Notes: generated from the letters alone by a model not told the origin. A DNA stretch of 33,077 bases from Bacteroidales bacterium UBA2295 (GCA_002345825.1 DDWD01000213.1:1-33077), one strand, 5' to 3'. Shown: positions 1-9,181, numbered from the stretch's first letter. Translations and numbers: made by a program.

Positions 1-785
1 ATGGGTGCATCGAACCAAACGTACAACACTTTGCCCTCGGCACCCTCAACGGGAACGGGTACACCCCAGTCGAGGTCGCGGCTCACGGCGCGAGGTTGCA
101 AACCATGGTCGAGCCAACTTTTGCACTGTCCATATACATTTACCTTCCACTCCTTATGCTCCTCAACAATCCATTTCTCTAGAAATGCTTGATACTTATC
201 GAGCGGCAGGAACCAGTGCTTGGTGGCTTTAAGAATGGGCTTTACACCGCTTAGGGTCGATTTTGGATTGATAAGATCTGTAGCATTCAAACTGGTGCCA
301 CATTTCTCGCACTGATCGCCATACGCGCTATCATTTGAACAATGCGGACATGTTCCGGTGATATACCTGTCGGCCAAAAATTGATTAACCTCGGGGTCGT
401 AATACTGCTCAGTAGTTTTCTCAATAAATTCGCCCTTATCGTAAAGCTTTTTAAAAAACGCAGCCGAGTGTTCATGGTGCACTTTAGATGATGTACGAGA
501 GTATATATCGAATGCAATGCCAAAATCCTCGAACGACTTTTTTATTATGCCATGGTATTTATCCACAATATCCTGAGGCGTAACGCCCTCCTGCCTAGCC
601 TTGATGGTTATGGGAACACCGTGCTCATCGGAACCACAAACCGAAATTACATCCATACCCTTCATTCGAAGGTAACGCGTGTAGATATCCGACGGGATGT
701 ACACACCGGCAAGGTGACCGATGTGAATTGGGCCATTTGCATAGGGCAAAGCCGATGTAATTAAGTAACGTTTGTAGCCGTTCAT
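1..785 (-). CDS. metG: Methionyl-tRNA synthetase, N-terminal part (runs off window)
   Basis: Charges tRNA(Met) with methionine in the cytoplasm. The frame read from 785 down to the window edge begins MNGYKRYLITSALPYANG and shows the class I HIGH signature in GPIHIGHLAG, then SDEHG and a zinc knuckle with paired CxxC motifs (CPHC and CEKC), all typical of MetG. About 261 residues are visible. The rest of the catalytic domain, the KMSKS loop and the anticodon-binding domain lie outside. No long open frame was listed for it because the stop codon is beyond the edge. The ATG at 783-785 is chosen because the conserved N-terminal beta strand starts just after it. A possible -7 box lies about 100 bases upstream. 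It is divergent from the LD-carboxypeptidase gene. Confidence 0.95.
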   Translation of the reverse strand, partial: MNGYKRYLITSALPYANGPIHIGHLAGVYIPSDIYTRYLRMKGMDVISVCGSDEHGVPITIKARQEGVTPQDIVDKYHGIIKKSFEDFGIAFDIYSRTSSKVHHEHSAAFFKKLYDKGEFIEKTTEQYYDPEVNQFLADRYITGTCPHCSNDSAYGDQCEKCGTSLNATDLINPKSTLSGVKPILKATKHWFLPLDKYQAFLEKWIVEEHKEWKVNVYGQCKSWLDHGLQPRAVSRDLDWGVPVPVEGAEGKVLYVWFDAP

Positions 786-883
786 AACTGAAAAATTAAG
801 TTTGCTCAAAAAATTAAGCCCATCCATGGGCTTGTTGCCAAAAATATCTAAATTAGTATTATCAAGCGCCAATATAACAGGTG

Positions 884-891
884 CAAATGTA
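884..891 (-). promoter_or_regulatory. Possible Bacteroidota -7 box for metG
   Basis: On the minus strand this reads TACATTTG, which fits the Bacteroidota sigma-ABfr -7 consensus TAnnTTTG. It would give a leader of about 95 bases before metG. No convincing -33 TTTG was found at the right distance, so this is tentative. Confidence 0.3.
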
Positions 892-914
892 GTAACATTT
901 TAGAAAAACGACTA

Positions 915-1838
915 ATGGAACTTATATCTCCTCCAGCCCTAAAAAAAGGTGATGCCGTAGGTATTGTGGCTCCTGCTCGGAAGATTTTGCGGGAGGAGAT
1001 TGAGCCTGCCATAAAAATAATTGAGAGCTGGGGCCTGGAAGTAAGGCTGGGGAAACACCTCTTTGGTAGCTATAACCAATTCTCGGGTACAGACCTAGAA
1101 CGGGCAGCCGATTTTCAACATATGATTAACGACCCCGAAGTGAAAGCTATAATTTGTGCTCGTGGGGGATACGGCACTATGCGAATTCTGGATCATATCA
1201 ACCTGAGAGATTTACAGCGAGAACCAAAATGGATTGTGGGATATAGCGACGTTACGGTTCTCCATAGCATTATAACCTCTTGGTTTAAGTTGGAAACTAT
1301 TCACGGCCCAATGCCCATCAACTTCCCCAAAAATGGGCAAGATAATAGCTCCACCGAGAGTTTGCAGAAAATTCTCTTTGGCAATAATCCGAGCTACAGG
1401 GTGGCATCCCATAGTTTTAACCGCACTGGTTCGGCGTATGGTGAACTCTGTGGTGGAAACCTATCCATTCTTTACAGCATAGCAGGAACCGATGCCGATA
1501 TTAATTCGAATGATAGAATCCTTTTTATTGAGGATTTGGACGAATACCTATACCACATCGATAGGATGATGATGAACCTTAAGCGCAGCGGGAAACTCAG
1601 CCAGCTCTCTGGACTTATTGTTGGCGGTATGAGCAGTATGAACGACAATGCTGTGCCATACGGATGGAATGCTCTGGAAATAATTCGTGATGCCGTGGCC
1701 GAGTATAACTACCCCGTTTGCTTTGGATTTCCTGCGGGTCATGAGTCGGAAAACCTTTCGCTAATATTGGGTCGCAAAGTTACGCTGGAGGTTACCCCAA
1801 ACGGAACGGAACTTATCTTCTCGCCACCAAGCCGCTAA
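915..1838 (+). CDS. LD-carboxypeptidase, peptidase family S66 (LdcA/MccF-like)
   Basis: Predicted to cleave the L,D bond before the terminal D-alanine of murein tetrapeptides during cell-wall recycling. The 307-residue length is usual for S66. The N-terminal motif GIVAPAR is present, the nucleophile is Ser111 in GYSDVT, and the other triad members are probably Glu206 in FIEDLDE and His276 in GFPAGH. No signal peptide is seen, so it should be cytoplasmic, as LdcA is. The start ATG at 915 lies just before the conserved first strand and has no better alternative. The gene is divergent from metG and ends 9 bases from the convergent cysS stop. MccF-type immunity proteins share the fold, so the exact substrate is inferred. 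Confidence 0.9.
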   Translation: MELISPPALKKGDAVGIVAPARKILREEIEPAIKIIESWGLEVRLGKHLFGSYNQFSGTDLERAADFQHMINDPEVKAIICARGGYGTMRILDHINLRDLQREPKWIVGYSDVTVLHSIITSWFKLETIHGPMPINFPKNGQDNSSTESLQKILFGNNPSYRVASHSFNRTGSAYGELCGGNLSILYSIAGTDADINSNDRILFIEDLDEYLYHIDRMMMNLKRSGKLSQLSGLIVGGMSSMNDNAVPYGWNALEIIRDAVAEYNYPVCFGFPAGHESENLSLILGRKVTLEVTPNGTELIFSPPSR

Positions 1839-1847
1839 TTGATCTGC

Positions 1848-3311
1848 CTATATTTCCCAATCAAATCCATCTTTCCTATCTCTAACCGTAACGCCTAGGT
1901 TTGTGAGTTGATCGCGAATTCGGTCGGATGTGGCATAATCCTTATTGGCCTTTGCCTGCATTCGCATTTCCAGAAGTAACTCTATCAGCTTTCCCGTAAG
2001 CTCAGCATGTTTTGAGCCTGCGGTCTGCTCATCGGCAAGGCCAAGGATATCAAAAACCAAGGTGTTGAATATTGATTTTAACCTATCGAGGTCGGTTTCT
2101 GTTATCTGCTCCTTGCCCTCGGCAAGCGAATTGATAACCCTAACCCAATCGAAAAGCGTTGCTATGGCAATGGGGCTGTTCAAATCGTCACAAAGAGCAT
2201 CAAGGGCTTTTTGCTCCAGCTCCTCAACTTTTACCGATGAATTGCCAGCTGGTTTCACCTTGGCAAGCATACGGCTAGCCGCCATTAACCGTCCAAGCCC
2301 CTTCTCGGCAGCCTGCAATGCCTCATTAGAGAAATCGAGCGTTGAGCGATAATGAGCCTGAAGAATGAAGAAGCGTATGGTCATTGGGCTGTAGGCTTGC
2401 TCTAGCAGCTTGTGGTTACCCGTGAATAGTTCCTCTAGAGTAATGAAGTTCCCAAGCGATTTGCCCATCTTTTGCCCATTGATGGTTATCATATTATTAT
2501 GCATCCAGTAGCGAACGGACTCTTTACCATGAGCTGCAACGCTTTGGGCAATTTCGCACTCGTGGTGTGGGAAAAGCAAATCCATTCCCCCTCCGTGTAT
2601 ATCGAAAGGTTCGCCCAAGTACTTTGTGCTCATGGCAGAGCATTCCAGATGCCAACCAGGAAAACCCTCGCTCCAAGGCGATGGCCAATGCATAATATGC
2701 TCTGGGGCTGCTTTTTTCCAAAGCGCAAAGTCAATGCTGTTTCGCTTCTCGTCTTGCCCATCAAGATCGCGAGTATTCGATATCATATCCTCGATAACTC
2801 GACCCGATAACTTCCCGTAATTATGCTCCTTGTGGTATTTTTCAACATCAAAATAAATGGAACCATGGCTCTCGTAAGCAAATCCATTATCTAAAATCTG
2901 TTTCACCAGCTCAATCTGCTCGATAATATGACCGCTAGCACGGGGCTCTATACTAGGGGGTAAGGCATTGATCATCTTCATGGCTTCATGGTAGCGTATG
3001 GTGTAATGCTGCACAATCTCCATGGGTTCAAGTTGATCGAGTCTTGCCTTTTTAGCAATTTTATCTTCACCCTCGTCGGCATCGTTCTCCAAGTGTCCCA
3101 CATCGGTAATGTTACGTACATACCGAACCTTATAGTCTAAATGCTTTAAAAACCTAAACAGCAAATCGAACGTAATGGCTGGACGTGCATGCCCCAGATG
3201 AGGGTCGCCATAAACTGTTGGTCCACAAACATAAAGCCCAACATTTGGGGGATTAATTGGTTCAAAAACCTCTTTTTTCCGCGTTAGGGTATTGTAGATA
3301 AATAGTTTCAT
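1848..3311 (-). CDS. cysS: Cysteinyl-tRNA synthetase
   Basis: Charges tRNA(Cys). The 487 residues have the full class I CysRS layout: CGPTVYGDPHLGHARP near residue 29 with the HIGH-like signature, the zinc-site segments PGWHLECSAM and HHECEIAQS that provide Cys and His ligands, and the KMSKS-type loop in the form QKMGKSLGNF. A helical anticodon-binding tail follows and ends DRKDGFDWEI. The KMGKS variant is a change from Ser to Gly in the middle position, probably tolerated. The start is the ATG at 3311, directly before the first beta strand (MKLFIYNTLT). A good -7 box lies about 46 bases upstream. No gene follows it on this strand before metG except the convergent LD-carboxypeptidase. Confidence 0.97.
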   Translation of the reverse strand: MKLFIYNTLTRKKEVFEPINPPNVGLYVCGPTVYGDPHLGHARPAITFDLLFRFLKHLDYKVRYVRNITDVGHLENDADEGEDKIAKKARLDQLEPMEIVQHYTIRYHEAMKMINALPPSIEPRASGHIIEQIELVKQILDNGFAYESHGSIYFDVEKYHKEHNYGKLSGRVIEDMISNTRDLDGQDEKRNSIDFALWKKAAPEHIMHWPSPWSEGFPGWHLECSAMSTKYLGEPFDIHGGGMDLLFPHHECEIAQSVAAHGKESVRYWMHNNMITINGQKMGKSLGNFITLEELFTGNHKLLEQAYSPMTIRFFILQAHYRSTLDFSNEALQAAEKGLGRLMAASRMLAKVKPAGNSSVKVEELEQKALDALCDDLNSPIAIATLFDWVRVINSLAEGKEQITETDLDRLKSIFNTLVFDILGLADEQTAGSKHAELTGKLIELLLEMRMQAKANKDYATSDRIRDQLTNLGVTVRDRKDGFDWEI

Positions 3312-3356
3312 TTTATATTAGAGAAATTTATTTGTTAACTAGATGCTAATCTTGTG

Positions 3357-3364
3357 CAAAGATA
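3357..3364 (-). promoter_or_regulatory. Probable -7 box for cysS
   Basis: Minus-strand TATCTTTG matches the Bacteroidota -7 consensus TAnnTTTG and lies about 46 bases before the cysS ATG. The upstream -33 region is only T-rich (a TTTT run), so the match rests on the -7 box. Confidence 0.45.
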
Positions 3365-3627
3365 ACTAATCCTGATTGAAAACTAAGGCCTTCTACTAAA
3401 TCAGGTCTCATTAGCTACTCAAACAGCTGCACAAAATTATTGGAGATTTGGCACTAATAAAAAATACATATAAACAGATGCTATTTACACAACATTCTTA
3501 TACAGAATGTATTAGAAATACCTTAAATGAGGTGTAGAAAAATATAGCCAAACATTAAACAATAAAAAACGTTGACTAACTATCTAATAAAATGCACTTT
3601 ACTGTACAACAGATAATAAAAACAAAA

Positions 3628-5844
3628 ATGGAAATTATGGATCTCATTAGAATACTAAAGTCAATCGGTTTGGGGATCCTAATTCTTGCATCGACTCAGG
3701 TTACAGCCCAAGAGGCCGAAGGGGTTGACCTGTTGGATTTAACCTTAGAAGATTTACTCAACATAGAAGTAACCACAGCTTCCCGTAGGCCACAAAAAAT
3801 TTCTGACGCACCGGCTACCGTTATAAGCTATTCGGCTGAGCAAATTGAACATTTTGGGTGGCGCGATCTGAAGGATATGTTTAGGGCTGTTGTGGGTATA
3901 GATGTTTCGTATGATGTTCAGGGAGAGATAAAAACGCAAGTATCGTTACGCGGCATTGAGGGGAATCAGAAAATACTTGTTTTGCAGAATGGTAAGCGCC
4001 AAAATCCGATTACAGGTGAACGATTCGTTTTTGGGCACAACATCCCTCTGCACTTTTACAAGCGCATTGAACTTGTTTACGGACCAGCCTCTGCGCTATA
4101 TGGTGCCGATGCCTATGCCGGTGTTATAAATCTTATTACAAAGGATGGTGCTGATGTAGATGGGGTGGCTGGTGAAATTGGCTATGTTTCAACCAGCGCA
4201 GTGGTATCGCACCTTTCGTTTGGAAAGCAAATGGGCAGAGATATTGACGTGCTGCTATCGGGAAGAGTATATTATGGCCAAGACTTTAAGCTGCATGAAC
4301 ACTACACTGACGATGTTGACTACGGGGCTGTAAATGAGTACACGGGTGAGTTGGGAGCACTGGCTAAAATTTACCCCATTCGCAATTGGAATATGCTGGG
4401 AAAAATCCGTTATCAGAAGTTTACACTTGGTTTCGATTGGCAGCACCAGCTCGAATCCAATGCACCAAGCAGTATTCCAAGTAATTATGCCTATGTACGC
4501 AACAATATATGGGGTCAGGATATTAGGCATATTTACCTAGACTATAATGCATTTGAATCAGATAGATTTAAGGTTGAAGTCTCGTTAACTGCTGGCGATT
4601 ATGAAATAAATCCCGCCTCAAATTTTTACATATCCATTGATTCCGACAACAATGGCAGCCTTGACAATGGCGCACCCGGTTACAAGTATGGATATTCAGG
4701 GTATATTCAGGGCAGTGTTAAGTTAGACTATACAATTAGTAGTAAGCTGAACCTAATTGCTGGAACCTCCTATGGCTATGTAGTTTCGTTCCCAAAAACA
4801 CAAAATTTAGATAACCCATACAGATTAGATGCAGGATTCCAAGATGATCTTTCAATCTTTGTGGATGAAAATGGTTACACATTTGGGCTACTGGGCTTAA
4901 CTGATGCAATTTTTGGAAAAAGAAATTACACAAATTTTGGATCATTCGTTCAGGCCGTGTACAAACCCCTTGAACCATTAACGGTAACTCTAGGAGGGAG
5001 ATTCGACTTTAACAGTATTTACAAGGAAACTTTCAACCCACGGATAGGGCTGGTTTACAATGTAACAAAGCGTTTAACCCTTAAAGCAATGGCAGGCACG
5101 GCATACATTGCACCATCAAACTACTATCGATGGGAGAATTGGGCAAACCCATACGCTATGCACATTCCTAATCTAAGCATAAAGCCCGAGAAACTCCAAT
5201 CGGCAGAAATAAGTGGTATTTACTTTGCCACAAGCCAGCTATCTATCAGAACCAGCATATTCAGGAATACTATGCGCGATATTATTCGCCCTGCAGAAGC
5301 ACCTGAGCAGGAAAACAGCTACCCCTACTTTAACCCTATGCGACAAACTATTGGAGAAACAACGGCAAGTGGTAGGGTTGAGATTAACGACAACCTTGGC
5401 GAAATGTTTAGCCAAGGCGTTGAGGTTAACCTTAACTATCGAGTTGGAAACATCCTTTCTTCGGTGGGATACAGTTTGACCAATGGGCAGGATAGGGAAA
5501 CCAACTCAAACTTGGCAAAAGTGTCGCAGCATAAAATCAATGCAAACGTTTCATATAGCAACAGAAAACTATTTGCTAGCCTATCCGTTCGATACTACAG
5601 CAGCATATGGACCAACCCACTAAACAGCTACTATGGAGGCGCTATGAATATCCCTGGGGCAACAATATTATATGCTAATGCTGGATATAGCATAAGTAAA
5701 AACGCAAAAGTTCATATTGGTATCGATAACATATTAAACAGCAAGCACTGGGGCTCGGCACCCTATGCCGAGTCAATTTGGATTCAACCTCGTGCCCCCC
5801 AGTCGCTCCTTAAGTTATATGGGGGTGTCTCATTTTCTTTCTAG
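3628..5844 (+). CDS. TonB-dependent outer-membrane receptor
   Basis: Predicted outer-membrane active-transport or signalling barrel. The ORF opens at 3592, but the signal peptide (MDLIRILKSIGLGILILAST then QVTAQ) suggests initiation at 3628 or 3637. The 3628 ATG follows an A-rich stretch and is used here, giving about 738 residues. After cleavage comes an acidic segment, DLLDLTLEDLLNIEVTTASR, which marks the receptor subfamily often linked to YfiR-like partners. The plug domain follows (VSLRGIEGNQKILVLQNGKR, then YGPASALYGADAYAGVINLI), and then a 22-strand-type barrel ending in aromatic GGVSFSF. No SusD-like gene is adjacent, which argues against a glycan-uptake pair. The two genes after it, YfiR-like and MCP, run in the same direction. 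The ligand is unknown. Confidence 0.9.
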   Translation: MEIMDLIRILKSIGLGILILASTQVTAQEAEGVDLLDLTLEDLLNIEVTTASRRPQKISDAPATVISYSAEQIEHFGWRDLKDMFRAVVGIDVSYDVQGEIKTQVSLRGIEGNQKILVLQNGKRQNPITGERFVFGHNIPLHFYKRIELVYGPASALYGADAYAGVINLITKDGADVDGVAGEIGYVSTSAVVSHLSFGKQMGRDIDVLLSGRVYYGQDFKLHEHYTDDVDYGAVNEYTGELGALAKIYPIRNWNMLGKIRYQKFTLGFDWQHQLESNAPSSIPSNYAYVRNNIWGQDIRHIYLDYNAFESDRFKVEVSLTAGDYEINPASNFYISIDSDNNGSLDNGAPGYKYGYSGYIQGSVKLDYTISSKLNLIAGTSYGYVVSFPKTQNLDNPYRLDAGFQDDLSIFVDENGYTFGLLGLTDAIFGKRNYTNFGSFVQAVYKPLEPLTVTLGGRFDFNSIYKETFNPRIGLVYNVTKRLTLKAMAGTAYIAPSNYYRWENWANPYAMHIPNLSIKPEKLQSAEISGIYFATSQLSIRTSIFRNTMRDIIRPAEAPEQENSYPYFNPMRQTIGETTASGRVEINDNLGEMFSQGVEVNLNYRVGNILSSVGYSLTNGQDRETNSNLAKVSQHKINANVSYSNRKLFASLSVRYYSSIWTNPLNSYYGGAMNIPGATILYANAGYSISKNAKVHIGIDNILNSKHWGSAPYAESIWIQPRAPQSLLKLYGGVSFSF

Positions 5845-6101
5845 CGATTTAATAATACGCTTCGTATTAGGCTTGTACAACAAATAAAGGATAATACGTT
5901 TTGAGTGTTATTTAACATACCCACGCACTACTTAATCTTGTTTTACAGCGCATTATGCCACATTTCATTATAAAATACAAACCATATCAGCTGGTTTGTT
6001 GTTTATCAGGCAAACTTTTTGGGCTAACCTGCGTAAATACAGAATACTTAAATAGCCCACAGGGCTTAAACTGTAATTAATTTTCAATAAAAATAGAACA
6101 G
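5845..6101 (+). other. Spacer with a small hairpin between receptor and YfiR-like gene
   Basis: This 257-base gap holds a perfect 7-bp hairpin at 5853-5869 (TAATACG, loop CTT, CGTATTA) shortly after the receptor stop codon. It lacks a T tract, so it may stabilise the receptor mRNA end or attenuate rather than fully terminate transcription. No clear TAnnTTTG box was seen before the next gene, so whether all three genes share one transcript is open. Confidence 0.4.
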
Positions 6102-6641
6102 ATGAACACGAAGAGAGTAATATCTTTTGTAAAGCCCTTGGCTTTGGGATTGATGCTTATGGTAAGCATAAACGTTAATGCTCAGAAAGAGAAAATGCAG
6201 ACGGCACTAGTTTATCAGCTAACACGCTTAGTTGAATGGTGCCCCGAAGGCAAACAGGGTGATTTTGTTGTTGCCGTAGTTGGGAATGAGCCCACCCTGC
6301 TAAACGAACTACTTGCCCTACAGGTTAGGCGTGTTGGGGCGCAGCAAATTCAGGTTAAGAATTTTGCCAGTATCAACGATATAACTAGGGTAAATATTCT
6401 TTTTGTTCCTGAATCACAGTACGATAACATTGAGCAAATCACAGCAAAGGTTGATGGGTTTTGCACTCTTGTGGTAAGCGACAAGGATGGTTCGGCCCGC
6501 CGCGGTGCTGGTGCTGGTGTTAGTGTTTGGTACGATTTCAGAGTATCTAAACTTGAAATGAAGATTAATAGAGGTTACATGAATGAAAAAGGTTTTAACG
6601 TAAGCGATCAGCTTTACAACCTTGCTACTAACGTTTACTAA
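6102..6641 (+). CDS. YfiR-like periplasmic protein (DUF4154 family)
   Basis: The 179 residues start with a signal peptide (MNTKRVISFVKPLALGLMLM, cleavage near VNAQ). The mature part follows the YfiR/DUF4154 pattern: a helix with YQLTRLVEWC, a strand FVVAVVGNEP, NILFVPES, LVVSDKDGS, an FRVSKLEMKINRG strand and an ISS/LL-type C-terminal helix (VSDQLYNLATNVY). In the family, YfiR is a periplasmic regulator that restrains the membrane diguanylate cyclase YfiN. Here the next gene, 17 bases downstream, encodes a chemoreceptor, so this protein may pass a receptor or periplasmic state to that sensor. Two cysteines (WCPEGK and GFCTLV) could form a redox-sensitive disulfide, as in YfiR, but this is inference. 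Confidence 0.8.
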   Translation: MNTKRVISFVKPLALGLMLMVSINVNAQKEKMQTALVYQLTRLVEWCPEGKQGDFVVAVVGNEPTLLNELLALQVRRVGAQQIQVKNFASINDITRVNILFVPESQYDNIEQITAKVDGFCTLVVSDKDGSARRGAGAGVSVWYDFRVSKLEMKINRGYMNEKGFNVSDQLYNLATNVY

Positions 6642-6658
6642 AAAACAACCCAATAGCC

Positions 6659-8455
6659 ATGGAAGTTAAATTTTCACTTTCGAAAAAATTATTCATTGGA
6701 TTTGGACTAGTAATCGGGTTGTTCATCATTTTGTCAACGGTAACCTTTGTTATCCTTACACAAAACGATGCTATCAACCGAAGACTTTCTGAACAGAACA
6801 CCCCCTCGGTAAACCGACTTGTTGAGCTACAAAACTTGGTTTCCGAATCGAAACTACTAATTAAGAATTGGGTTTATATAGATAAGCTATCGGACACACC
6901 CGACAAGAAAAGGCTAGAAGAACTCCACACCACGCTATATCCAAATGTGGTTAGTGAAATTAGGCCATTAATTGAAAACTGGAATATCGCCGATAGGGAA
7001 TTGTTCAATGAGGTAAACTCAAAAGTTACCGAAGAGCTATTCCGCGATCATAAGCACGTAATGACTCAGCTCAATTCGTTTGATAGCTACAACGATTTCC
7101 TAATCCTTATGGATGTTGAAGGAATGGTTGATGCTGGAGGTTCAATCATCACTACAACCGACCAAGTTCTCGAGCAGCTGGAAGAACTAATCACCAACCA
7201 GCAAAACGAAACAGCACTAGCCTACCAGCAAATTGAATCCTCTACATCATTCTTTAGGATATTCATCATTATTGGGGGCATACTCGTTGTTGTTTTTGGC
7301 TTAGTTATATCGTTTTACATCACATCAACCATAAAACGCTCTGTCAACACTGCATCAGAAGCAATATCAAAACTGGCTGATGGCAACCTGATGGTTGACT
7401 TTGAGATTGCTGGAAACGACGAGATTGCCAAGCTTCTTTTTGATCTCAAAGCAATGATTGGAAGGCTCCGCGACATTGTGAATTCAATTGTACAAGGATC
7501 TGGCGAAATAGCAACTGCCAGCATGGAACTCAATGGCATTGCACAAGGAATCTTGGGCGGAGCATCTACACAGGCTAGTAGCGCCGAAGAGGTTTCGTCG
7601 TCGATGGAAGAAATGGTGGCCAATATTCAACAAAACACCGAGAATTCAAACAATACCAACAAGATATCCGATAAGCTGGCAATTGATATTGAGAAAATTG
7701 GAGCCGAGTCGGAGAAAAGTATGGACTCCATCAAGAAGATATCAGACAAAATAAATATTGTAAACGACATTGCTTTCCAAACCAACTTGCTAGCCCTTAA
7801 CGCAGCTGTAGAAGCTGCACGCGCAGGCGAGCACGGCAAGGGTTTTGCCGTTGTCGCTGCAGAGGTGCGCAAGCTGGCCGAGCGAAGCAAAGTTGCAGCC
7901 GATGAGATTCTTAAACTTTCAAAAGAGAGCGTGACCAACACTGAATCATCGGTTGAGTTGATACGTGAGATTATCCCCGAAATTAAACGCACATCCGTTC
8001 TTATTCAGGAGATTACTGCCGGAAGCATTGAGCAGAATAATGGGGCAGAACAGATCAACCATGCCATACAGCAACTCAACAATGTTACTCAGCAAAACGC
8101 AGCCAATGCCGATGTGCTGGTAACCAGTTCCGAAAAAATGAATAGCGAAGCCGAAAAGCTTAAACAATTAATTAGCTTTTTCAAAACAGAGAAGGGGACA
8201 AGTGCTTTTGCTGCTAAAAAAATGGTAGCACCAGTAAAGCCCAATCCACAAGCAAGGCCTCAGCCCAAACCACAGGTTAAGCCACAACCCAAAAAAAACG
8301 TTGGGGTAAAGGCTAAAGAAGAAACTACAAAGCCAAAATTAAAAACCGTACCCCCGCAGCAAACACCACAGCAAACCAAAAGCAAGGGAGGTGTAAAGCT
8401 AAATCTGGGCGGAAATATAAATCCGAAAGATGATGATGGTTACGAGAGGTTTTAG
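6659..8455 (+). CDS. Methyl-accepting chemotaxis protein with C-terminal tether
   Basis: A 598-residue inner-membrane chemoreceptor. TM1 is about residues 11-33, a mostly helical periplasmic sensor spans 34-198, TM2 is 199-221, and HAMP is about 222-274. The long cytoplasmic coiled coil has the conserved hairpin tip at 371-395 (IAFQTNLLALNAAVEAARAG), which binds CheA and CheW. After about residue 512 comes a Pro/Lys/Gln-rich, probably disordered linker of some 80 residues, and the protein ends DDDGYERF. GYERF fits the CheR/CheB-tethering pentapeptide pattern x-[HFYW]-x-x-[HFYW]. The start ATG is 17 bases after the YfiR-like stop, so the two are surely co-transcribed. No che genes are in the window. 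The output could be chemotaxis, gliding or an alternative pathway. Confidence 0.93.
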   Translation: MEVKFSLSKKLFIGFGLVIGLFIILSTVTFVILTQNDAINRRLSEQNTPSVNRLVELQNLVSESKLLIKNWVYIDKLSDTPDKKRLEELHTTLYPNVVSEIRPLIENWNIADRELFNEVNSKVTEELFRDHKHVMTQLNSFDSYNDFLILMDVEGMVDAGGSIITTTDQVLEQLEELITNQQNETALAYQQIESSTSFFRIFIIIGGILVVVFGLVISFYITSTIKRSVNTASEAISKLADGNLMVDFEIAGNDEIAKLLFDLKAMIGRLRDIVNSIVQGSGEIATASMELNGIAQGILGGASTQASSAEEVSSSMEEMVANIQQNTENSNNTNKISDKLAIDIEKIGAESEKSMDSIKKISDKINIVNDIAFQTNLLALNAAVEAARAGEHGKGFAVVAAEVRKLAERSKVAADEILKLSKESVTNTESSVELIREIIPEIKRTSVLIQEITAGSIEQNNGAEQINHAIQQLNNVTQQNAANADVLVTSSEKMNSEAEKLKQLISFFKTEKGTSAFAAKKMVAPVKPNPQARPQPKPQVKPQPKKNVGVKAKEETTKPKLKTVPPQQTPQQTKSKGGVKLNLGGNINPKDDDGYERF

Positions 8456-8464
8456 TTTAAATCG

Positions 8465-8494
8465 AAAAAAAGGCGGCCTTTGGCCGCTTTTTTT
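8465..8494. terminator. Bidirectional Rho-independent terminator between MCP and nth
   Basis: A GC-rich stem (GCGGCC, loop TTT, GGCCGC) is flanked by seven A on the left and seven T on the right, so it works on either strand. It sits exactly between two convergent genes, and its right side overlaps the nth stop codon. Confidence 0.85.
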
Positions 8495-9131
8495 ATTTTG
8501 TTTTCGAGAACTCCTTGCACCATTCACTAATGCCACAAGTACTACATTTAGGCGAGCGAGCCAAGCAGGTGTACCTTCCGTGCAGAATAAGCCAGTGATG
8601 GGCTACAGCCCAAAGCTCCTGTGGGATATTTTTCATTAACTGCTTCTCAGTTTCCAGAGGCGTTTTTGCATTATGTGATAATCCAATACGCCGGGCAACC
8701 CTATACACATGGGTATCAACTGCAATAGCCGCCGTATTAAAGGCAACGGATGCTACCACATTAGCCGTTTTCCGACCCACGCCCGGCAGGGTTTGCAATT
8801 CCTTTAAATCCGAAGGAATTTCGCCACCAAATCGTTCCATCACCCCTTTAGCCATACCAACTAGGTTTTTGGCTTTGTTGTTTGGATATGAGCAAGACTT
8901 GATCACCTCAAAAACAGCCTCTTGTTGAGCTTCTGCTAGCACTTGAGGCGAAGGATAGCGCTCAAAGAATGAGGGGGTAATCATATTAACCCTTTTATCG
9001 GTGCATTGCGCCGAAAGTATTGTTGCCACTATAAGCTCGTAGGGATTATTGTAATGCAACTCGGTTTCAGCAACCGGCATATTCTCTTGAAAATACTCAA
9101 TTACTTTTTCATATCGTTCTTTGCGAGTCAT
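8493..9131 (-). CDS. nth: Endonuclease III (DNA glycosylase/AP lyase)
   Basis: Base-excision repair enzyme that removes oxidised pyrimidines and cuts at AP sites. At 212 residues it has family length. The helix-hairpin-helix is LPGVGRKTANVV, with the catalytic lysine at Lys121. The catalytic aspartate is Asp139 in VDTHVYRV. The [4Fe-4S] cluster ligands are Cys189, Cys196, Cys199 and Cys205, in the standard C-x6-C-x2-C-x5-C spacing. The gene starts about 50 bases after the terminator of the decarboxylase operon and is probably expressed alone or by readthrough. All catalytic residues are intact. Confidence 0.97.
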   Translation of the reverse strand: MTRKERYEKVIEYFQENMPVAETELHYNNPYELIVATILSAQCTDKRVNMITPSFFERYPSPQVLAEAQQEAVFEVIKSCSYPNNKAKNLVGMAKGVMERFGGEIPSDLKELQTLPGVGRKTANVVASVAFNTAAIAVDTHVYRVARRIGLSHNAKTPLETEKQLMKNIPQELWAVAHHWLILHGRYTCLARSPKCSTCGISEWCKEFSKTK

Positions 9132-9181
9132 CTTGGGCTAATTTAATATTTTACCACTCTTGTCGTAGGGTGTAAAAATAG

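Noticed and set aside
1945..2352. Plus-strand 135-codon frame inside cysS
   Set aside because: It lies wholly antisense to cysS, is rich in Ser and Arg, and shows no family features.
3628..5844. SusC-type glycan receptor
   Set aside because: No SusD partner or CarboxypepD-like N-terminal domain is present, and the segment after the signal peptide is of the YfiR-linked receptor kind.
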